Shown here: one piece after another, positions 55,431-64,000 of the stretch
Layout of the letters: each line of letters opens with the position of its first letter
Position numbering within the stretch: the stretch's first letter is position 1
Program-made: the position numbers and the translations under genes
From: Oscillospiraceae bacterium
GTDB taxonomy: Bacteria > Bacillota > Clostridia > Oscillospirales > Ruminococcaceae
DNA: 64,000 nt
Assembly: GCA_017887325.1 (NCBI GenBank)
Contig: JAGHIE010000018.1
Span: 1 to 64,000 of the forward strand
Direction of reading: 5' to 3'
Notes under the pieces: model-generated
What the model saw: only the letters and a program-made list of their open reading frames with translations
What the model was told of the DNA's origin: nothing
Databases searched by the model: none

Positions 55431-56789
55431 CTATCTTTCTATCAAATTTTTTATATTTTTATAACATATATCTTTCGCTAAATCTTTTGCATTTCCCATA
55501 TATTCTCCATTTTCTATCCATTTTGCTATAATATTACACAATATTCTTCTAAAATAATCATGTCTAGCATAAGATAAAAAACTTCTGCTGTCAGTAAGCA
55601 TTCCTAAAAATGTTCCTATATGTCCTATTTGAGCTATAGTTTCTATCATCTGAGTTATTCCTGTTTTGTTATCGTTAAACCACCAAGCTGTACCCACTCT
55701 AACATCTGAAAAACTACCAGCTATAGAACATAATTGTTCATTCATTGTAGGATTTAATGTATATAATATAGTTTTTGGCAAACCATCATTTTTGCTCATT
55801 TCATCTAATAAAGAATTTATGTTTTTTCCATTAATAATATCGCCTATACAATCTCCACCACAATCAACACCTACATTTTCAAAAAGGTATGTATTAACAT
55901 TTCTTTGTACAGCCAAATGCATTTGCATTACTATATCTCTCTTTTTATACTCTTTTGCTAAGAAAATATACATATACCATACAAATGAGTTGATTTCTTC
56001 TTCACTAACTTTTTGTCCATTTAATGCTTTTTTAAAAGCATTTTCTGCTTTTTGAATATTTCCTTTTTCTTTTGGGAAGAATGGTATACCAACATCAGAA
56101 AATTTACAATCTAAACTTTTAAAATAATCCAATCTTTTAATCAATGCCAATTGTAATGTTGCTATATCATTAATACTAACATTTGAAACTTCTGACAATG
56201 ATTTAATATACTGTTTATAATTTTCTTTATTTAAAAGTAAAACATTATCTACTCTAAAAGATGGTGTAACTTTTACATCAAACGATTTATCCTCTTTTAA
56301 TTTTTTGTGATATTCTAAATTGTCTATTACATCATCTGTTGTAGCGATAAATTTTACTTTAGATTGTTTTATTAATTTTCTAGGAGAAAGTTGTTTTTCT
56401 TTTATGTAGTTATTAGCATTTTCCCATATTTTATCTGCATTTTTTAATGATAATACACTTTTTTCATTAAAAAATAATTCTAGTTCCATATGAGACCAAA
56501 TATATAGTGGATTTCCTCCTGCTGTTTCAATAGATTTTACATATGATATAAACTTGTCATACCAACTTGCTTTTCCAGTAATATATTCTTCTTCTATACC
56601 ATATGCTCTCATTAATCTCCATTTATAATGGTCTGCTTCTAACCAAATTTGACCTATGTTATCAAATTGTTTATCTTCATATATCTCTTTAGGTGATAAA
56701 TGACAATGATAATCATATATAGGACTGTCACTTATCTTTTTATAAATATCTTTAGATAAATCTGAATTTAACATAAAATCTTTTTTCAT
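55431..56789 (-). CDS. uxaC: Glucuronate/uronate isomerase
   Basis: 452 residues, close to the usual 465. The metal motif YDYHCHLSP (His28, His30), plus VQRNVNT, GVDCGGD and the C-terminal DSRSFLSYARHDYFRR are intact. It converts D-glucuronate to D-fructuronate (or galacturonate to tagaturonate). It is the first gene of the seven-gene uronate operon, with AAAGGGGG before the ATG and a strong promoter about 40 nt upstream. Confidence 0.95.
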   Translation of the reverse strand: MKKDFMLNSDLSKDIYKKISDSPIYDYHCHLSPKEIYEDKQFDNIGQIWLEADHYKWRLMRAYGIEEEYITGKASWYDKFISYVKSIETAGGNPLYIWSHMELELFFNEKSVLSLKNADKIWENANNYIKEKQLSPRKLIKQSKVKFIATTDDVIDNLEYHKKLKEDKSFDVKVTPSFRVDNVLLLNKENYKQYIKSLSEVSNVSINDIATLQLALIKRLDYFKSLDCKFSDVGIPFFPKEKGNIQKAENAFKKALNGQKVSEEEINSFVWYMYIFLAKEYKKRDIVMQMHLAVQRNVNTYLFENVGVDCGGDCIGDIINGKNINSLLDEMSKNDGLPKTILYTLNPTMNEQLCSIAGSFSDVRVGTAWWFNDNKTGITQMIETIAQIGHIGTFLGMLTDSRSFLSYARHDYFRRILCNIIAKWIENGEYMGNAKDLAKDICYKNIKNLIER

Positions 56790-56828
56790 CTCTGTTCCCC
56801 CTTTAAAATAATTCCTTTAACAAGTTGA

Positions 56829-56857
56829 ATTATACTCTAGAAAAATATGCAATTCAA
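56829..56857 (-). promoter_or_regulatory. Promoter of the uronate operon
   Basis: Minus-strand TTGAAT (56857-56852), 17-nt spacer, TATAAT (56834-56829), with a leader of about 33 nt. The string caattgaattg overlaps the -35 region and could be part of an operator. Confidence 0.65.
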
Positions 56858-56944
56858 TTGTATATTTTATTAATTTATATTGTAAATACACGCAAAAAAT
56901 ATTATAATAATTTTAGTATTTTTATTAAAATTTAGGAGATTATT

Positions 56945-57769
56945 ATGAGTAGTATTTTTGAATATAGAGATGACTCTCTTTACTTTCATCATTCTATTGA
57001 CAACACACCAAATGACAACAACTTCCCTATACATATCCATGAACAATTTGAAATATATTACTTCATATCAGGTGACGCTGTTTATTTAGTAGAAGGAAAC
57101 GAATACAAATTGACAGCAGGTTCTTTGCTTATAATGAGAAACGCTGAATCTCATAAAGTAAAAATTTTATCTGATAAACCTTATGAAAGATTTTCTTTGC
57201 ATTTTAGTCCTAATGTATTAGATTGTATTGATCCTGATAATTTACTATTATCACCATTTATAAATAGAAATTTAGGGCAAAACAATTTATTTAAAGTTTC
57301 TGAATTTAAAAATATTCAACCCATTGAATTATTTGAATGTATGTGTAAAAAATTTAACACACACAAAGAAACAAAACTAAATATATTAACTTTTCTATAC
57401 CCCTTATTAAGTTGTATAAATACTGCCTTTAATAATAAAGAAAAACAAATCATTACAAATAAAAGAAATATAGTTGATGACTTAATAGAATATATAAACT
57501 CTCACTTATTTTCTGATTTATCTCTTGAAAGTTTAAGCGCACACTTTTTTTTAAGTTCTTCTCAATTAAGTAGACTATTTAAAAAATCAACAGGAACATC
57601 TATATGGGAATATATATTAATAAAAAGATTATTATCTGCAAAATCTAAAATAAAATCTGGCACATCTGTTACTACTGCTTGTATTGAATGCGGATTTAAG
57701 GATTATTCTTCTTTTTATCGAGCATATATCAAACATTTTAATAATTCACCTAACAAAGATAAACTATAA
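56945..57769 (+). CDS. AraC-family transcriptional regulator
   Basis: 274 residues: an N-terminal cupin (FPIHIHEQFEIYYFISGD) and two C-terminal helix-turn-helix motifs (LSLESLSAHFFLSSSQLSRLF and TTACIECGFKDYSSFYRAYIK). Divergent from uxaC with 155 nt between them, so it most likely senses a uronate or derivative and controls that operon. Confidence 0.87.
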   Translation: MSSIFEYRDDSLYFHHSIDNTPNDNNFPIHIHEQFEIYYFISGDAVYLVEGNEYKLTAGSLLIMRNAESHKVKILSDKPYERFSLHFSPNVLDCIDPDNLLLSPFINRNLGQNNLFKVSEFKNIQPIELFECMCKKFNTHKETKLNILTFLYPLLSCINTAFNNKEKQIITNKRNIVDDLIEYINSHLFSDLSLESLSAHFFLSSSQLSRLFKKSTGTSIWEYILIKRLLSAKSKIKSGTSVTTACIECGFKDYSSFYRAYIKHFNNSPNKDKL

Positions 57770-57771
57770 AA

Positions 57772-57802
57772 AATGCGTAACAGAAAATATCTGTTACGCA
57801 TT
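57772..57802. terminator. Bidirectional terminator
   Basis: aatgcgtaacaga (57772-57784) pairs perfectly with tctgttacgcatt (57790-57802) across a 5-nt loop, between the convergent AraC and acyltransferase genes. Confidence 0.8.
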
Positions 57803-57821
57803 AAATATATAATTTTTTAAT

Positions 57822-59039
57822 TTATTTATATGATACATCTAAACCTTCTTTTTTTAGAAATTCTAATAAAGCTGTTTGTATATCTTCTTTTATCAATTTA
57901 GATGTTATACTAAAATAAAATTTATCGTCATATGAACAAGAGCAAATATGTACACGATTTGTGCTAGCTAATACTCCAAATCTATCAATATATGGTTTAC
58001 ATACATCTGGCATATTTACACTACCCATATTTGACAAAACTCCTGTTATATTCTTATTCCCACTTCTCACCCCTAATTTTATAAAGAAATCTTTTATAAA
58101 TAAAGGTACGAATTTAGTTAATGGATTTTTTTCTAATTTTATAAGCTTATTCATTCTTGTAGCAACTTGTTCTTTAACCAAATCTTGTGAAAACCTTTTT
58201 TTAACATGCTCTAAAACATCTTTAAAATTATATCCATCACTAAATAAATATTCTATTTCCATCCAACCAAAAAAATTAGACATTGTTTGTGATGAGTAAA
58301 ATTTTCTAAGATTAATAGGTATAAGCAATGTTATCGGTTTTCTGTTTTTTTGTATATCAATAGAATCTGCAATAGCACACAAAAAAACTGCTGTTAAATA
58401 AATTGTTATTGATGTATCATATTCTCTTGCTTTATCAAGTAATTTCTTTGTAGAAGTAGTACACTCATACAATTTAAATTCTTCATTTATAAACCTTTCT
58501 CCTTTTACTTGAAAAGCTTTTTCACTCTGTTTTATTTGTTTTGCTTGTTTTTCTTTTGAATAGTATTTTGAAAAGCTATCTTCTTGTTGTATCTGTGTAG
58601 AATTAACGTCCTCTTTTAAACACAAAGAGTACTTTATTTTCAAATAATTTTTTACTATTTCAGATAGAAACTGTATAGCTCCTGTCCCATCAGTAAGTGC
58701 ATGAAACATTTCTAAATAAATAGTGTTTTCTTTATATGTTACTTGAAACAACAATACATTTTCATTATTTCTATATAATCTTTTACAAGGTATTCCGTCA
58801 TACTCTTTTACAATTGGTTGTATATCGCTCTTTTCAAAATAATACCAAAAATTTCCTCTTTTCAGTGTGCATTGATATATAGGATAATTATTAATAGATT
58901 TTTCTACAGCTTCTTGTAAAACATTTTTATCTACTCTATCTTTTAAAACACAAGATATTTGAAACACGCTAGTATCTGGATTAGTAGTATCTACTGGGAA
59001 CCCTAGTGCTGCATTATCTAATTTTCTTGTCTGTTTCAT
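57822..59039 (-). CDS. Condensation/alcohol-acyltransferase-fold protein
   Basis: 405 residues resembling BAHD/PapA5/condensation-type acyltransferases. The catalytic HxxxDG appears as FHALTDGTG (His113, Asp117), with the first His of HHxxxDG replaced by Phe. PITLLIPINLRKF and VSNMGS-like LSNMGSVNMP are later family landmarks. It should transfer an acyl group from a thioester to an alcohol or amine. It starts 1 nt after the esterase stop codon, so the two are coupled. Confidence 0.75.
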   Translation of the reverse strand: MKQTRKLDNAALGFPVDTTNPDTSVFQISCVLKDRVDKNVLQEAVEKSINNYPIYQCTLKRGNFWYYFEKSDIQPIVKEYDGIPCKRLYRNNENVLLFQVTYKENTIYLEMFHALTDGTGAIQFLSEIVKNYLKIKYSLCLKEDVNSTQIQQEDSFSKYYSKEKQAKQIKQSEKAFQVKGERFINEEFKLYECTTSTKKLLDKAREYDTSITIYLTAVFLCAIADSIDIQKNRKPITLLIPINLRKFYSSQTMSNFFGWMEIEYLFSDGYNFKDVLEHVKKRFSQDLVKEQVATRMNKLIKLEKNPLTKFVPLFIKDFFIKLGVRSGNKNITGVLSNMGSVNMPDVCKPYIDRFGVLASTNRVHICSCSYDDKFYFSITSKLIKEDIQTALLEFLKKEGLDVSYK

Positions 59040-59040
59040 T

Positions 59041-59973
59041 TTAATCCTCCTTTAAAAATTCATTAATGATATCAAGAGTTTCTTTTACTTGAGTAAAATT
59101 AATTCCTAAAGAAAAATATCCATGAATTACATCTTTAATTCTTTTAATTTCTACATCATTACCAGCTTTTTGTAATTCTAAACCATACTTTTCTCCCTCA
59201 TCTCTCAAAGGGTCAAATTCAGCTGTTATTATTAGTGTTCTAGGTAAATTTTTTAAATCTTCTGATAATAATGGTGCAAATAAAGGATTAAGTCTATCTT
59301 CTGGTTTTGATTGATACATGCTCATATATTCTTCTATTTTTTCAGCAGTTAATAGATAATCTTTTCCATTTTCTTTAACAGATAAAAATGGTGAGCTTTC
59401 TGTATAATCATTCCAAACAGCAGGGTATATCAAAATTTGTCTTTTTGGTATAAATTCTTGTTTTTGTTTTAACATCAATGTCAATGCAGATACTAAATTT
59501 CCTCCAGCACTATCACCTATTAATGTAATGTTATCAGGATTAATATTTTTTAAAAGCTTTCCTTCATATAAAGCTTTATAAACACAATAGCAATCCATCA
59601 AAGGTATTGGAAATTTAAACTCTGGAGCTTTTCTATATTCAACTGCAATTACCATTTGTTTTGTATATAAAGCTAGTTTTACACATACTCTTTCATATGT
59701 ATTGATACTTTCATCAGACCAACCACCACCATGAAAAAATAATAAAACTTTTCCTGAATAATTTTCTCCTTGTTTTTCCATTTCGCTTGATGAGAAAAAT
59801 ATTCTTATCGGCACTTTATATCCGTCATTATAAATCTCTGTATCCACTTTTTTAGAAATAATTCTAAGTGGGTCTAATTTTTTCAAATCTGTGATTTTTC
59901 TTTGTGTTTCTAAATCTATATCAGAACTTTTTTCTGATAATATCTTTAGTATTGTTTTAGTAATTTTGTTCAT
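59041..59973 (-). CDS. Alpha/beta hydrolase, HSL-type esterase
   Basis: 310 residues. The oxyanion motif HGGGW starts at 81, the nucleophile Ser155 lies in GDSAGGN, and Asp254 (AEFDPLRDEG) and His284 (IHGYF) complete the triad. The family hydrolyses short acyl esters. It is cytosolic. Co-transcription with an acyltransferase suggests opposing or sequential steps on one ester; substrate unknown. Confidence 0.88.
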   Translation of the reverse strand: MNKITKTILKILSEKSSDIDLETQRKITDLKKLDPLRIISKKVDTEIYNDGYKVPIRIFFSSSEMEKQGENYSGKVLLFFHGGGWSDESINTYERVCVKLALYTKQMVIAVEYRKAPEFKFPIPLMDCYCVYKALYEGKLLKNINPDNITLIGDSAGGNLVSALTLMLKQKQEFIPKRQILIYPAVWNDYTESSPFLSVKENGKDYLLTAEKIEEYMSMYQSKPEDRLNPLFAPLLSEDLKNLPRTLIITAEFDPLRDEGEKYGLELQKAGNDVEIKRIKDVIHGYFSLGINFTQVKETLDIINEFLKED

Positions 59974-60011
59974 AATTTTCTCATTTCCTTTTTCTTTTTT
60001 ATTATATTTAC

Positions 60012-60020
60012 ATTATACCA
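60012..60020 (-). promoter_or_regulatory. Extended -10 promoter of the esterase/acyltransferase operon
   Basis: Minus-strand TGGTATAAT (60020-60012), about 40 nt before the esterase ATG. No good -35 is seen. Confidence 0.45.
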
Positions 60021-60089
60021 TAATTATATGTATAAAGATATTTATTTTCTTAAGTTTTACTTATTATAACTTAATCTATAATTGCTAAA

Positions 60090-60129
60090 AAAAATTCCTA
60101 AACACTAATTAAAGTGTTTAGGAATTTTT
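60090..60129. terminator. Strong terminator after adenine deaminase
   Basis: A perfect 17-bp stem (60090-60106 with 60113-60129), rich in A on one side and T on the other, follows the adenine deaminase stop codon and precedes the esterase operon promoter region. Confidence 0.85.
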
Positions 60130-60155
60130 AATCTAATATATTTTAATAAAGAGAT

Positions 60156-61925
60156 TTACTGATCTTCTACTTCTAGTTCAATAAGTTTATGTTGTAAAAC
60201 ATCTACTAAACCTTTATCTGTAAGTCCTAAATCTGGAACAGTAGGTAAAGATACAAAACTTAATGACATAAATGGAGCTTTCATTTCACAACCTAATTTT
60301 TTGGCTTCTTCATTTAATCTATCCATATTATCCATAACTTCGTCTGCACTCTTTTCACTCATAAGTCCACCAATAGGTAATGACATACTATCTTTTACTA
60401 AGCCATTGCAAACAACACATAAACCACCATTTAACTTAGCTATCTCGTTAACAGCTACAGCCATATCTTCTTCATTTGTTCCAACCACAACAATATTGTG
60501 ATGATCATGTGACATAGAATAAGCCATAGCACCTTCTTTTAAGCCAAATCCATGAACAAATCCTGTAGCAACATTTCCGTTTTTTCCATATCGTTCAACA
60601 ACAGCTAATTTTAGAATATCGTTGTTTATATCTAACTCTATTTCGTCATTTCTAACATTTAAACTTTTAATCACATGTGTGTTGATAATTTGGTCTGGAA
60701 TCATATCTATTACATGAACTTTTACACAATCTTTTTTACAAGAAGTTTTTACTTTAAAAGAGTCTTTAGAAATTTCATTTTTTAATGTAACTGTATGTTT
60801 TATCCATTCAGGATATTCTCCAACTTTACATTCATTAACTAGTTTTCCATTTTCTGAAACTACTTTTCCTTCAAAAATAACAACATTTGGTTTTAAAGTA
60901 TTTAAGTCATCTGTTAATAAAATATCTGCCAAGCGTCCAGGAGTTATACTACCTATTTCATCTTCTATACGGAAATGTTTTGCAGTATTAACTGTTGCCA
61001 TTTGTATAGCTTTCATAGGTTGTAATCCTAATTCTATTGACCTTGATATATTGTAATTAATGTGACCTTCTGTTTGAATTTCTCTAGCATGTTTATCATC
61101 TGTACAGAACATGAGATTATCTGTACTTAAATTATTATTTACAATACCAGTTACTAGTTCATCTACATTTCTTTCACTACTTCCCTCACGAATAAATACT
61201 TTCATACCAACCTTTAATCGTTCTATCATTTCTGTTGTATTTACACATTCGTGGTCATCAGATATTCCTGAAGAAGCATAAATATTTAACTCTTGTCCTA
61301 ATCTTCCTATAGCATGTCCATTTACTATTTTTCTTCTGTTAAGAGTATCTGCTATTTTTTGTAAATATTCGTCTTTAACAAAAAGTATTTTTGATGGATC
61401 TAATTCACCTAAACTAACACTTTCGTTCCAATCCATTATTTCAGCTACTTCTTTTGAGCCTAAAATAGCTCCTGTTGTTTCAAGTCCTGGAGCAGTAGGT
61501 ACTCTGGAAGATACCTCAATTAATATTCTATATGGTAGTCTATTAATTGACTCTAACATTGCTTTTAAACCTTTTTCTCCAGCAACATTTGCAATTTCCA
61601 TTAAATCTGCACATAAAGTAGTTGTTCCTTGTGGCACTACAACACTAGCAAGTGCTTCTGGTGATAACATTGTTGATTCAAAGTGCATATGTGCATCAAT
61701 TAAACCAGGTACTGCGTATTGACCATTACAATCTATTACTTCTTCTGCTTCTAAACAAACATTAGGATCAATAGATACTATTCTTTTATTTTTGATATAA
61801 ATATTTGTTTGATATATTTCTTCTGAAAAAACATTGACTAATTTAACATTTTGTAATTTTAAATCACATTTATGTAAGCCAAGTCCTGTTTCTACAGTAT
61901 TTTTTATTTCTTCAAATGTTCTCAT
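60156..61925 (-). CDS. ade: Adenine deaminase
   Basis: 589 residues, the usual length. The metal-binding HMH (79-81) in GLIDAHMHFESTMLSPE, GHAIGRLGQELN, SDDHE and FCTDDKHA are intact, and the C-terminal domain carries YSMSHDHHNIVVVG. It deaminates adenine to hypoxanthine and ammonia in the cytosol. It follows the purine permease gene by 12 nt, forming an adenine uptake and salvage operon. Confidence 0.95.
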   Translation of the reverse strand: MRTFEEIKNTVETGLGLHKCDLKLQNVKLVNVFSEEIYQTNIYIKNKRIVSIDPNVCLEAEEVIDCNGQYAVPGLIDAHMHFESTMLSPEALASVVVPQGTTTLCADLMEIANVAGEKGLKAMLESINRLPYRILIEVSSRVPTAPGLETTGAILGSKEVAEIMDWNESVSLGELDPSKILFVKDEYLQKIADTLNRRKIVNGHAIGRLGQELNIYASSGISDDHECVNTTEMIERLKVGMKVFIREGSSERNVDELVTGIVNNNLSTDNLMFCTDDKHAREIQTEGHINYNISRSIELGLQPMKAIQMATVNTAKHFRIEDEIGSITPGRLADILLTDDLNTLKPNVVIFEGKVVSENGKLVNECKVGEYPEWIKHTVTLKNEISKDSFKVKTSCKKDCVKVHVIDMIPDQIINTHVIKSLNVRNDEIELDINNDILKLAVVERYGKNGNVATGFVHGFGLKEGAMAYSMSHDHHNIVVVGTNEEDMAVAVNEIAKLNGGLCVVCNGLVKDSMSLPIGGLMSEKSADEVMDNMDRLNEEAKKLGCEMKAPFMSLSFVSLPTVPDLGLTDKGLVDVLQHKLIELEVEDQ

Positions 61926-61937
61926 TACCTATTACCT

Positions 61938-63299
61938 CTACAATATAATATCCAAAATCAAATATAAGACAAACACGGCAGTTAATATCCAAACTGTTTT
62001 TGTCATTTTTTTAATATTACCAATTGCAATTTGACCTACAGTATAACCAATTAATCCAAAAAGAATACCATACGCTATATTGTAAGTAAATGGCATAAAT
62101 ACAACTGTAAGGAAAACTGGAAAAGCAATTGAAACATCATTTAATGGTAAGTGTCTTAATGGTTCAATCATGAAAATACCTACCATAACAAGTGCTGGAG
62201 CTGTTGCGATAGATGGTATCATTAAAAATAAAGGTGAAAAGAATAATGTTAGGAAGAAGAATACTCCAGTAACACATGCTGTAAGTCCTGTTCGACCTCC
62301 TTCTGAAATACCAGTAGCACTTTCAGCACCGTAAATTGTAACTGTGTTTGTACCTAATAAAGCACCAACAGCAGCACCACCTGCAGATACAAATAAAGCT
62401 TTACCAGCACAAGGAATATTTCCTTCTTCATCAGCAAGACCTGCTTTTGTTGCAACACCTAATAAAACTCCTATACTATCAAAAAGGTCAACAAATAAAA
62501 AGCTAATGATTGCAAATATTACTCCAAGGATTTTAGCAGGTTCTCCAGTAAACATTCCTTTTATAGATAATTGTCCAAGAGTTGGTTGTATTGCTTTAAT
62601 AGGATTGTCAAAAGAAAATAAACTATCTGGAATTTGTGTATATGTAGTACCTGTTTGTGGGTTAGTTACAAATAAACCTAAAACTGTTACAGTTAATATT
62701 CCTATTAAAATTGCTCCTCTAACTCGACGAATAACTAAAACTACAGTTAAAAATATACCAAATAATGCTAATAATGCACCTGGACTTGAAAGATCTCCTA
62801 AAGTAAGTAATGTATCTTCAGATGAAGTAATAATTCCAGCTTGCATTAATCCAGTAAATGCTATAAAGAAACCAATTCCTGCACCAACTGAATGTTTTAT
62901 ACAATCTGGCATAGCGTTAACGATTTTTTGTTGAATTTTAAAAATACTTAACAACATAAATGTAACACCTGATATAGCTACACAAGCTAAAGCATTTTGC
63001 CAAGATAAACCAAGAGTATTACAAACATAAAAAGCAAAGTAAGCATTTAATCCCATAGCAGGAGCTAATGCAAAAGGTAAATTTGCCCAAAGACCAATCC
63101 AAATACAAGCTACTCCAGAAGCAACTGCTGTTGCCCAAAATACAGCTTTTGTGTCCATTCCTGCTGCAGCAAGTATTCCAGGATTAACAGCTACAATATA
63201 AACGCATGTTAAAAATATTGTTATACCTGCCAAAATTTCTGTTTTAACATTTGTTCCTCGTTCAGATAAATGAAAAAATCGATCTAGTTTCTCTCTCAT
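61938..63299 (-). CDS. NCS2-family purine permease (AzgA/PbuG type)
   Basis: 453 residues with twelve to fourteen helices. Landmarks of the AzgA subgroup are GTNVKTEILAGITIFLTCVYI near the N-terminus, LAPAMGLNAYFAF and GTNTVTIYGAESATGI. It should import adenine, guanine or hypoxanthine by proton symport. Encoded directly before adenine deaminase. The short leader leaves no room for a purine riboswitch. Confidence 0.9.
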   Translation of the reverse strand: MREKLDRFFHLSERGTNVKTEILAGITIFLTCVYIVAVNPGILAAAGMDTKAVFWATAVASGVACIWIGLWANLPFALAPAMGLNAYFAFYVCNTLGLSWQNALACVAISGVTFMLLSIFKIQQKIVNAMPDCIKHSVGAGIGFFIAFTGLMQAGIITSSEDTLLTLGDLSSPGALLALFGIFLTVVLVIRRVRGAILIGILTVTVLGLFVTNPQTGTTYTQIPDSLFSFDNPIKAIQPTLGQLSIKGMFTGEPAKILGVIFAIISFLFVDLFDSIGVLLGVATKAGLADEEGNIPCAGKALFVSAGGAAVGALLGTNTVTIYGAESATGISEGGRTGLTACVTGVFFFLTLFFSPLFLMIPSIATAPALVMVGIFMIEPLRHLPLNDVSIAFPVFLTVVFMPFTYNIAYGILFGLIGYTVGQIAIGNIKKMTKTVWILTAVFVLYLILDIIL

Positions 63300-63316
63300 A
63301 TTCTCGTCCTCTTCTT

Positions 63317-63351
63317 ATTATAGATTAATAATATGGTATTATGGTATTACC
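63317..63351 (-). promoter_or_regulatory. Promoter and candidate GntR operator of the adenine operon
   Basis: On the plus strand atggtatt is repeated in tandem (63333-63340, 63341-63348) and runs into the palindrome ggtattacc (63343-63351). On the minus strand a TATAAT (63322-63317) follows, so the repeats cover the -35 position. The GntR/UTRA regulator encoded next door is the obvious ligand-controlled binder. Confidence 0.45.
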
Positions 63352-63370
63352 TTAATTTGTTGAACAAACA

Positions 63371-63395
63371 AAGAATACCCAAGTTGGGTACTCTT
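63371..63395 (-). terminator. Terminator of the GntR-family gene
   Basis: aagaataccca (63371-63381) pairs with tgggtactctt (63385-63395) with one mismatch and a 3-nt loop. It ends the regulator gene before the adenine-operon promoter; the T tract is interrupted. Confidence 0.5.
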
Positions 63396-63430
63396 TATTG
63401 TTAGAATAATTATACACCTTAAATTTATAA

Positions 63431-64000
63431 TTAATCTTTATATAAATTTTTTATTCTTAACAAATTAAATTTAATAAAATTTGTATCATATAGTTCTGTA
63501 TCATATACAATAGGTTGATTTTCTTGATTGTAATTGACGCCATGAAATACTAACATACTCTCACATTCCATTAGTTTTCCACTTTTTACTATTTGTACAA
63601 CTTCATTTTTGCTTTTTGTTTCTATTTGTATTTTATCTCTAGCAATTATGCAACCAGATTTTTGTCTTAAAAAATCAAAGTTTGATTGTGATTTAATATC
63701 CTCTAAACTCAAATTTTCATCGACTAATTTAGTTGCAAAACGATCAATACTAATAATTGCTGGATGACCGTCTGCTTTAAAGATTTTTTCTATCTCAAAA
63801 ATTTCTTCATCTTGCTCTAATTGCAAAATTCTTGCTATTTTGAGATCCGCTTTAACTTTTCGTATTTCATGAATTTCAAAGGAAGGTGTATATCCACAAG
63901 AACGAATTAAATTTGAAAATTCTTCTCCTGGCATTAAGTTTACTTGTATATTAATAGCTTCAGGATTAACAAAAGTTCCTCTTCCATGAATTCTTAATAC
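63431..64000 (-). CDS. GntR-family regulator with UTRA domain (5' end outside window)
   Basis: The frame is open to the window edge, so 190 C-terminal codons are visible. The first residues (VLRIHGRGTFVN) are the wing of a GntR winged helix; the UTRA ligand-binding domain follows (FEIHEIRKVKAD, ARILQLEQDEEIFEIEKIF, and a final strand with VYDTELYDTNFIKF). An internal ATG at 63934 is not the true start. It probably senses a purine or nucleotide and controls the adjacent purine permease/adenine deaminase operon. Confidence 0.88.
   Translation of the reverse strand, partial: VLRIHGRGTFVNPEAINIQVNLMPGEEFSNLIRSCGYTPSFEIHEIRKVKADLKIARILQLEQDEEIFEIEKIFKADGHPAIISIDRFATKLVDENLSLEDIKSQSNFDFLRQKSGCIIARDKIQIETKSKNEVVQIVKSGKLMECESMLVFHGVNYNQENQPIVYDTELYDTNFIKFNLLRIKNLYKD

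Noticed and set aside
63300-63430. Purine riboswitch before the permease gene
   Set aside because: A TATAAT lies only 18 nt before the ATG, so the leader is too short for an aptamer, and no matching conserved core is seen.

Overview
The window is very AT-rich (clearly below 35% G+C), densely packed, and carries strong AAGGAGG-type ribosome binding sites. Gene content is that of a strict anaerobe: a ferredoxin-type [FeFe] hydrogenase, an EFR1 flavodoxin/ferredoxin, a SpoIIE-type phosphatase, an NHLP-type peptide exporter, YesMN/Lpl sugar uptake and the isomerase route of uronate catabolism. This points to a gut-type clostridium, most likely a Lachnospirales relative. That assignment is inference; no rRNA or tRNA gene was seen.

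Layout. 1-3.5 kb: an unknown membrane-anchored protein, then a bacitracin/lantibiotic-type ABC exporter pair. 3.8-22.4 kb: a minus-strand peptide-export and signalling locus. In transcription order it holds a STAS protein, a DUF2156 protein, an EamA transporter, a membrane protein with an RsbW-like tail, a SpoIIE phosphatase fused to an RsbW-like ATPase, a very short HlyD-like adaptor, two NHLP-type ABC transporters (one with a C39 leader peptidase), a giant surface protein split by an in-frame TAA, and a 59-residue Gly-Gly leader peptide. 22.4-26.8 kb: a GNAT enzyme, a membrane protein, [FeFe] hydrogenase with an ECF S-component, and a small unknown protein.

27-34 kb: a large glycoside-hydrolase-like gene broken by a TGA where Trp is expected, a secreted C39-like peptidase, and an OmpR-type two-component system. 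Matching 11-bp-spaced TTGTATC repeats lie before the response regulator and before the peptidase. 34-39.3 kb: a ThuA/Gfo-Idh pair behind an LplABC-type sugar importer, divergent from YesM/YesN-type regulators. 43-57.8 kb: an MFS transporter, a GH2 enzyme, KDG kinase and KDPG aldolase, and a seven-gene operon (UxaC, UxuA, SDR fructuronate reductase, two TIM-barrel epimerases, two Gfo/Idh dehydrogenases) with AraC regulators. Together these would take glucuronate via fructuronate, mannonate, KDG and KDPG to pyruvate and glyceraldehyde-3-phosphate. 57.8-60 kb: a condensation-fold acyltransferase with an HSL-type esterase. 60-64 kb: adenine deaminase, an AzgA-type purine permease and a GntR regulator cut by the window edge.

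The most novel candidate is the 3.8-22.4 kb locus: a Cys-free short peptide with a Gly-Gly leader, its own C39/NHLP exporter, a Calx-beta/ricin/CARDB/Big2 wall protein and a partner-switching module with no sigma factor, and no recognisable peptide-modifying enzyme. Second is the two-component/peptidase cassette, where the peptidase Shine-Dalgarno sequence lies inside a 12-bp hairpin just downstream of the repeats.
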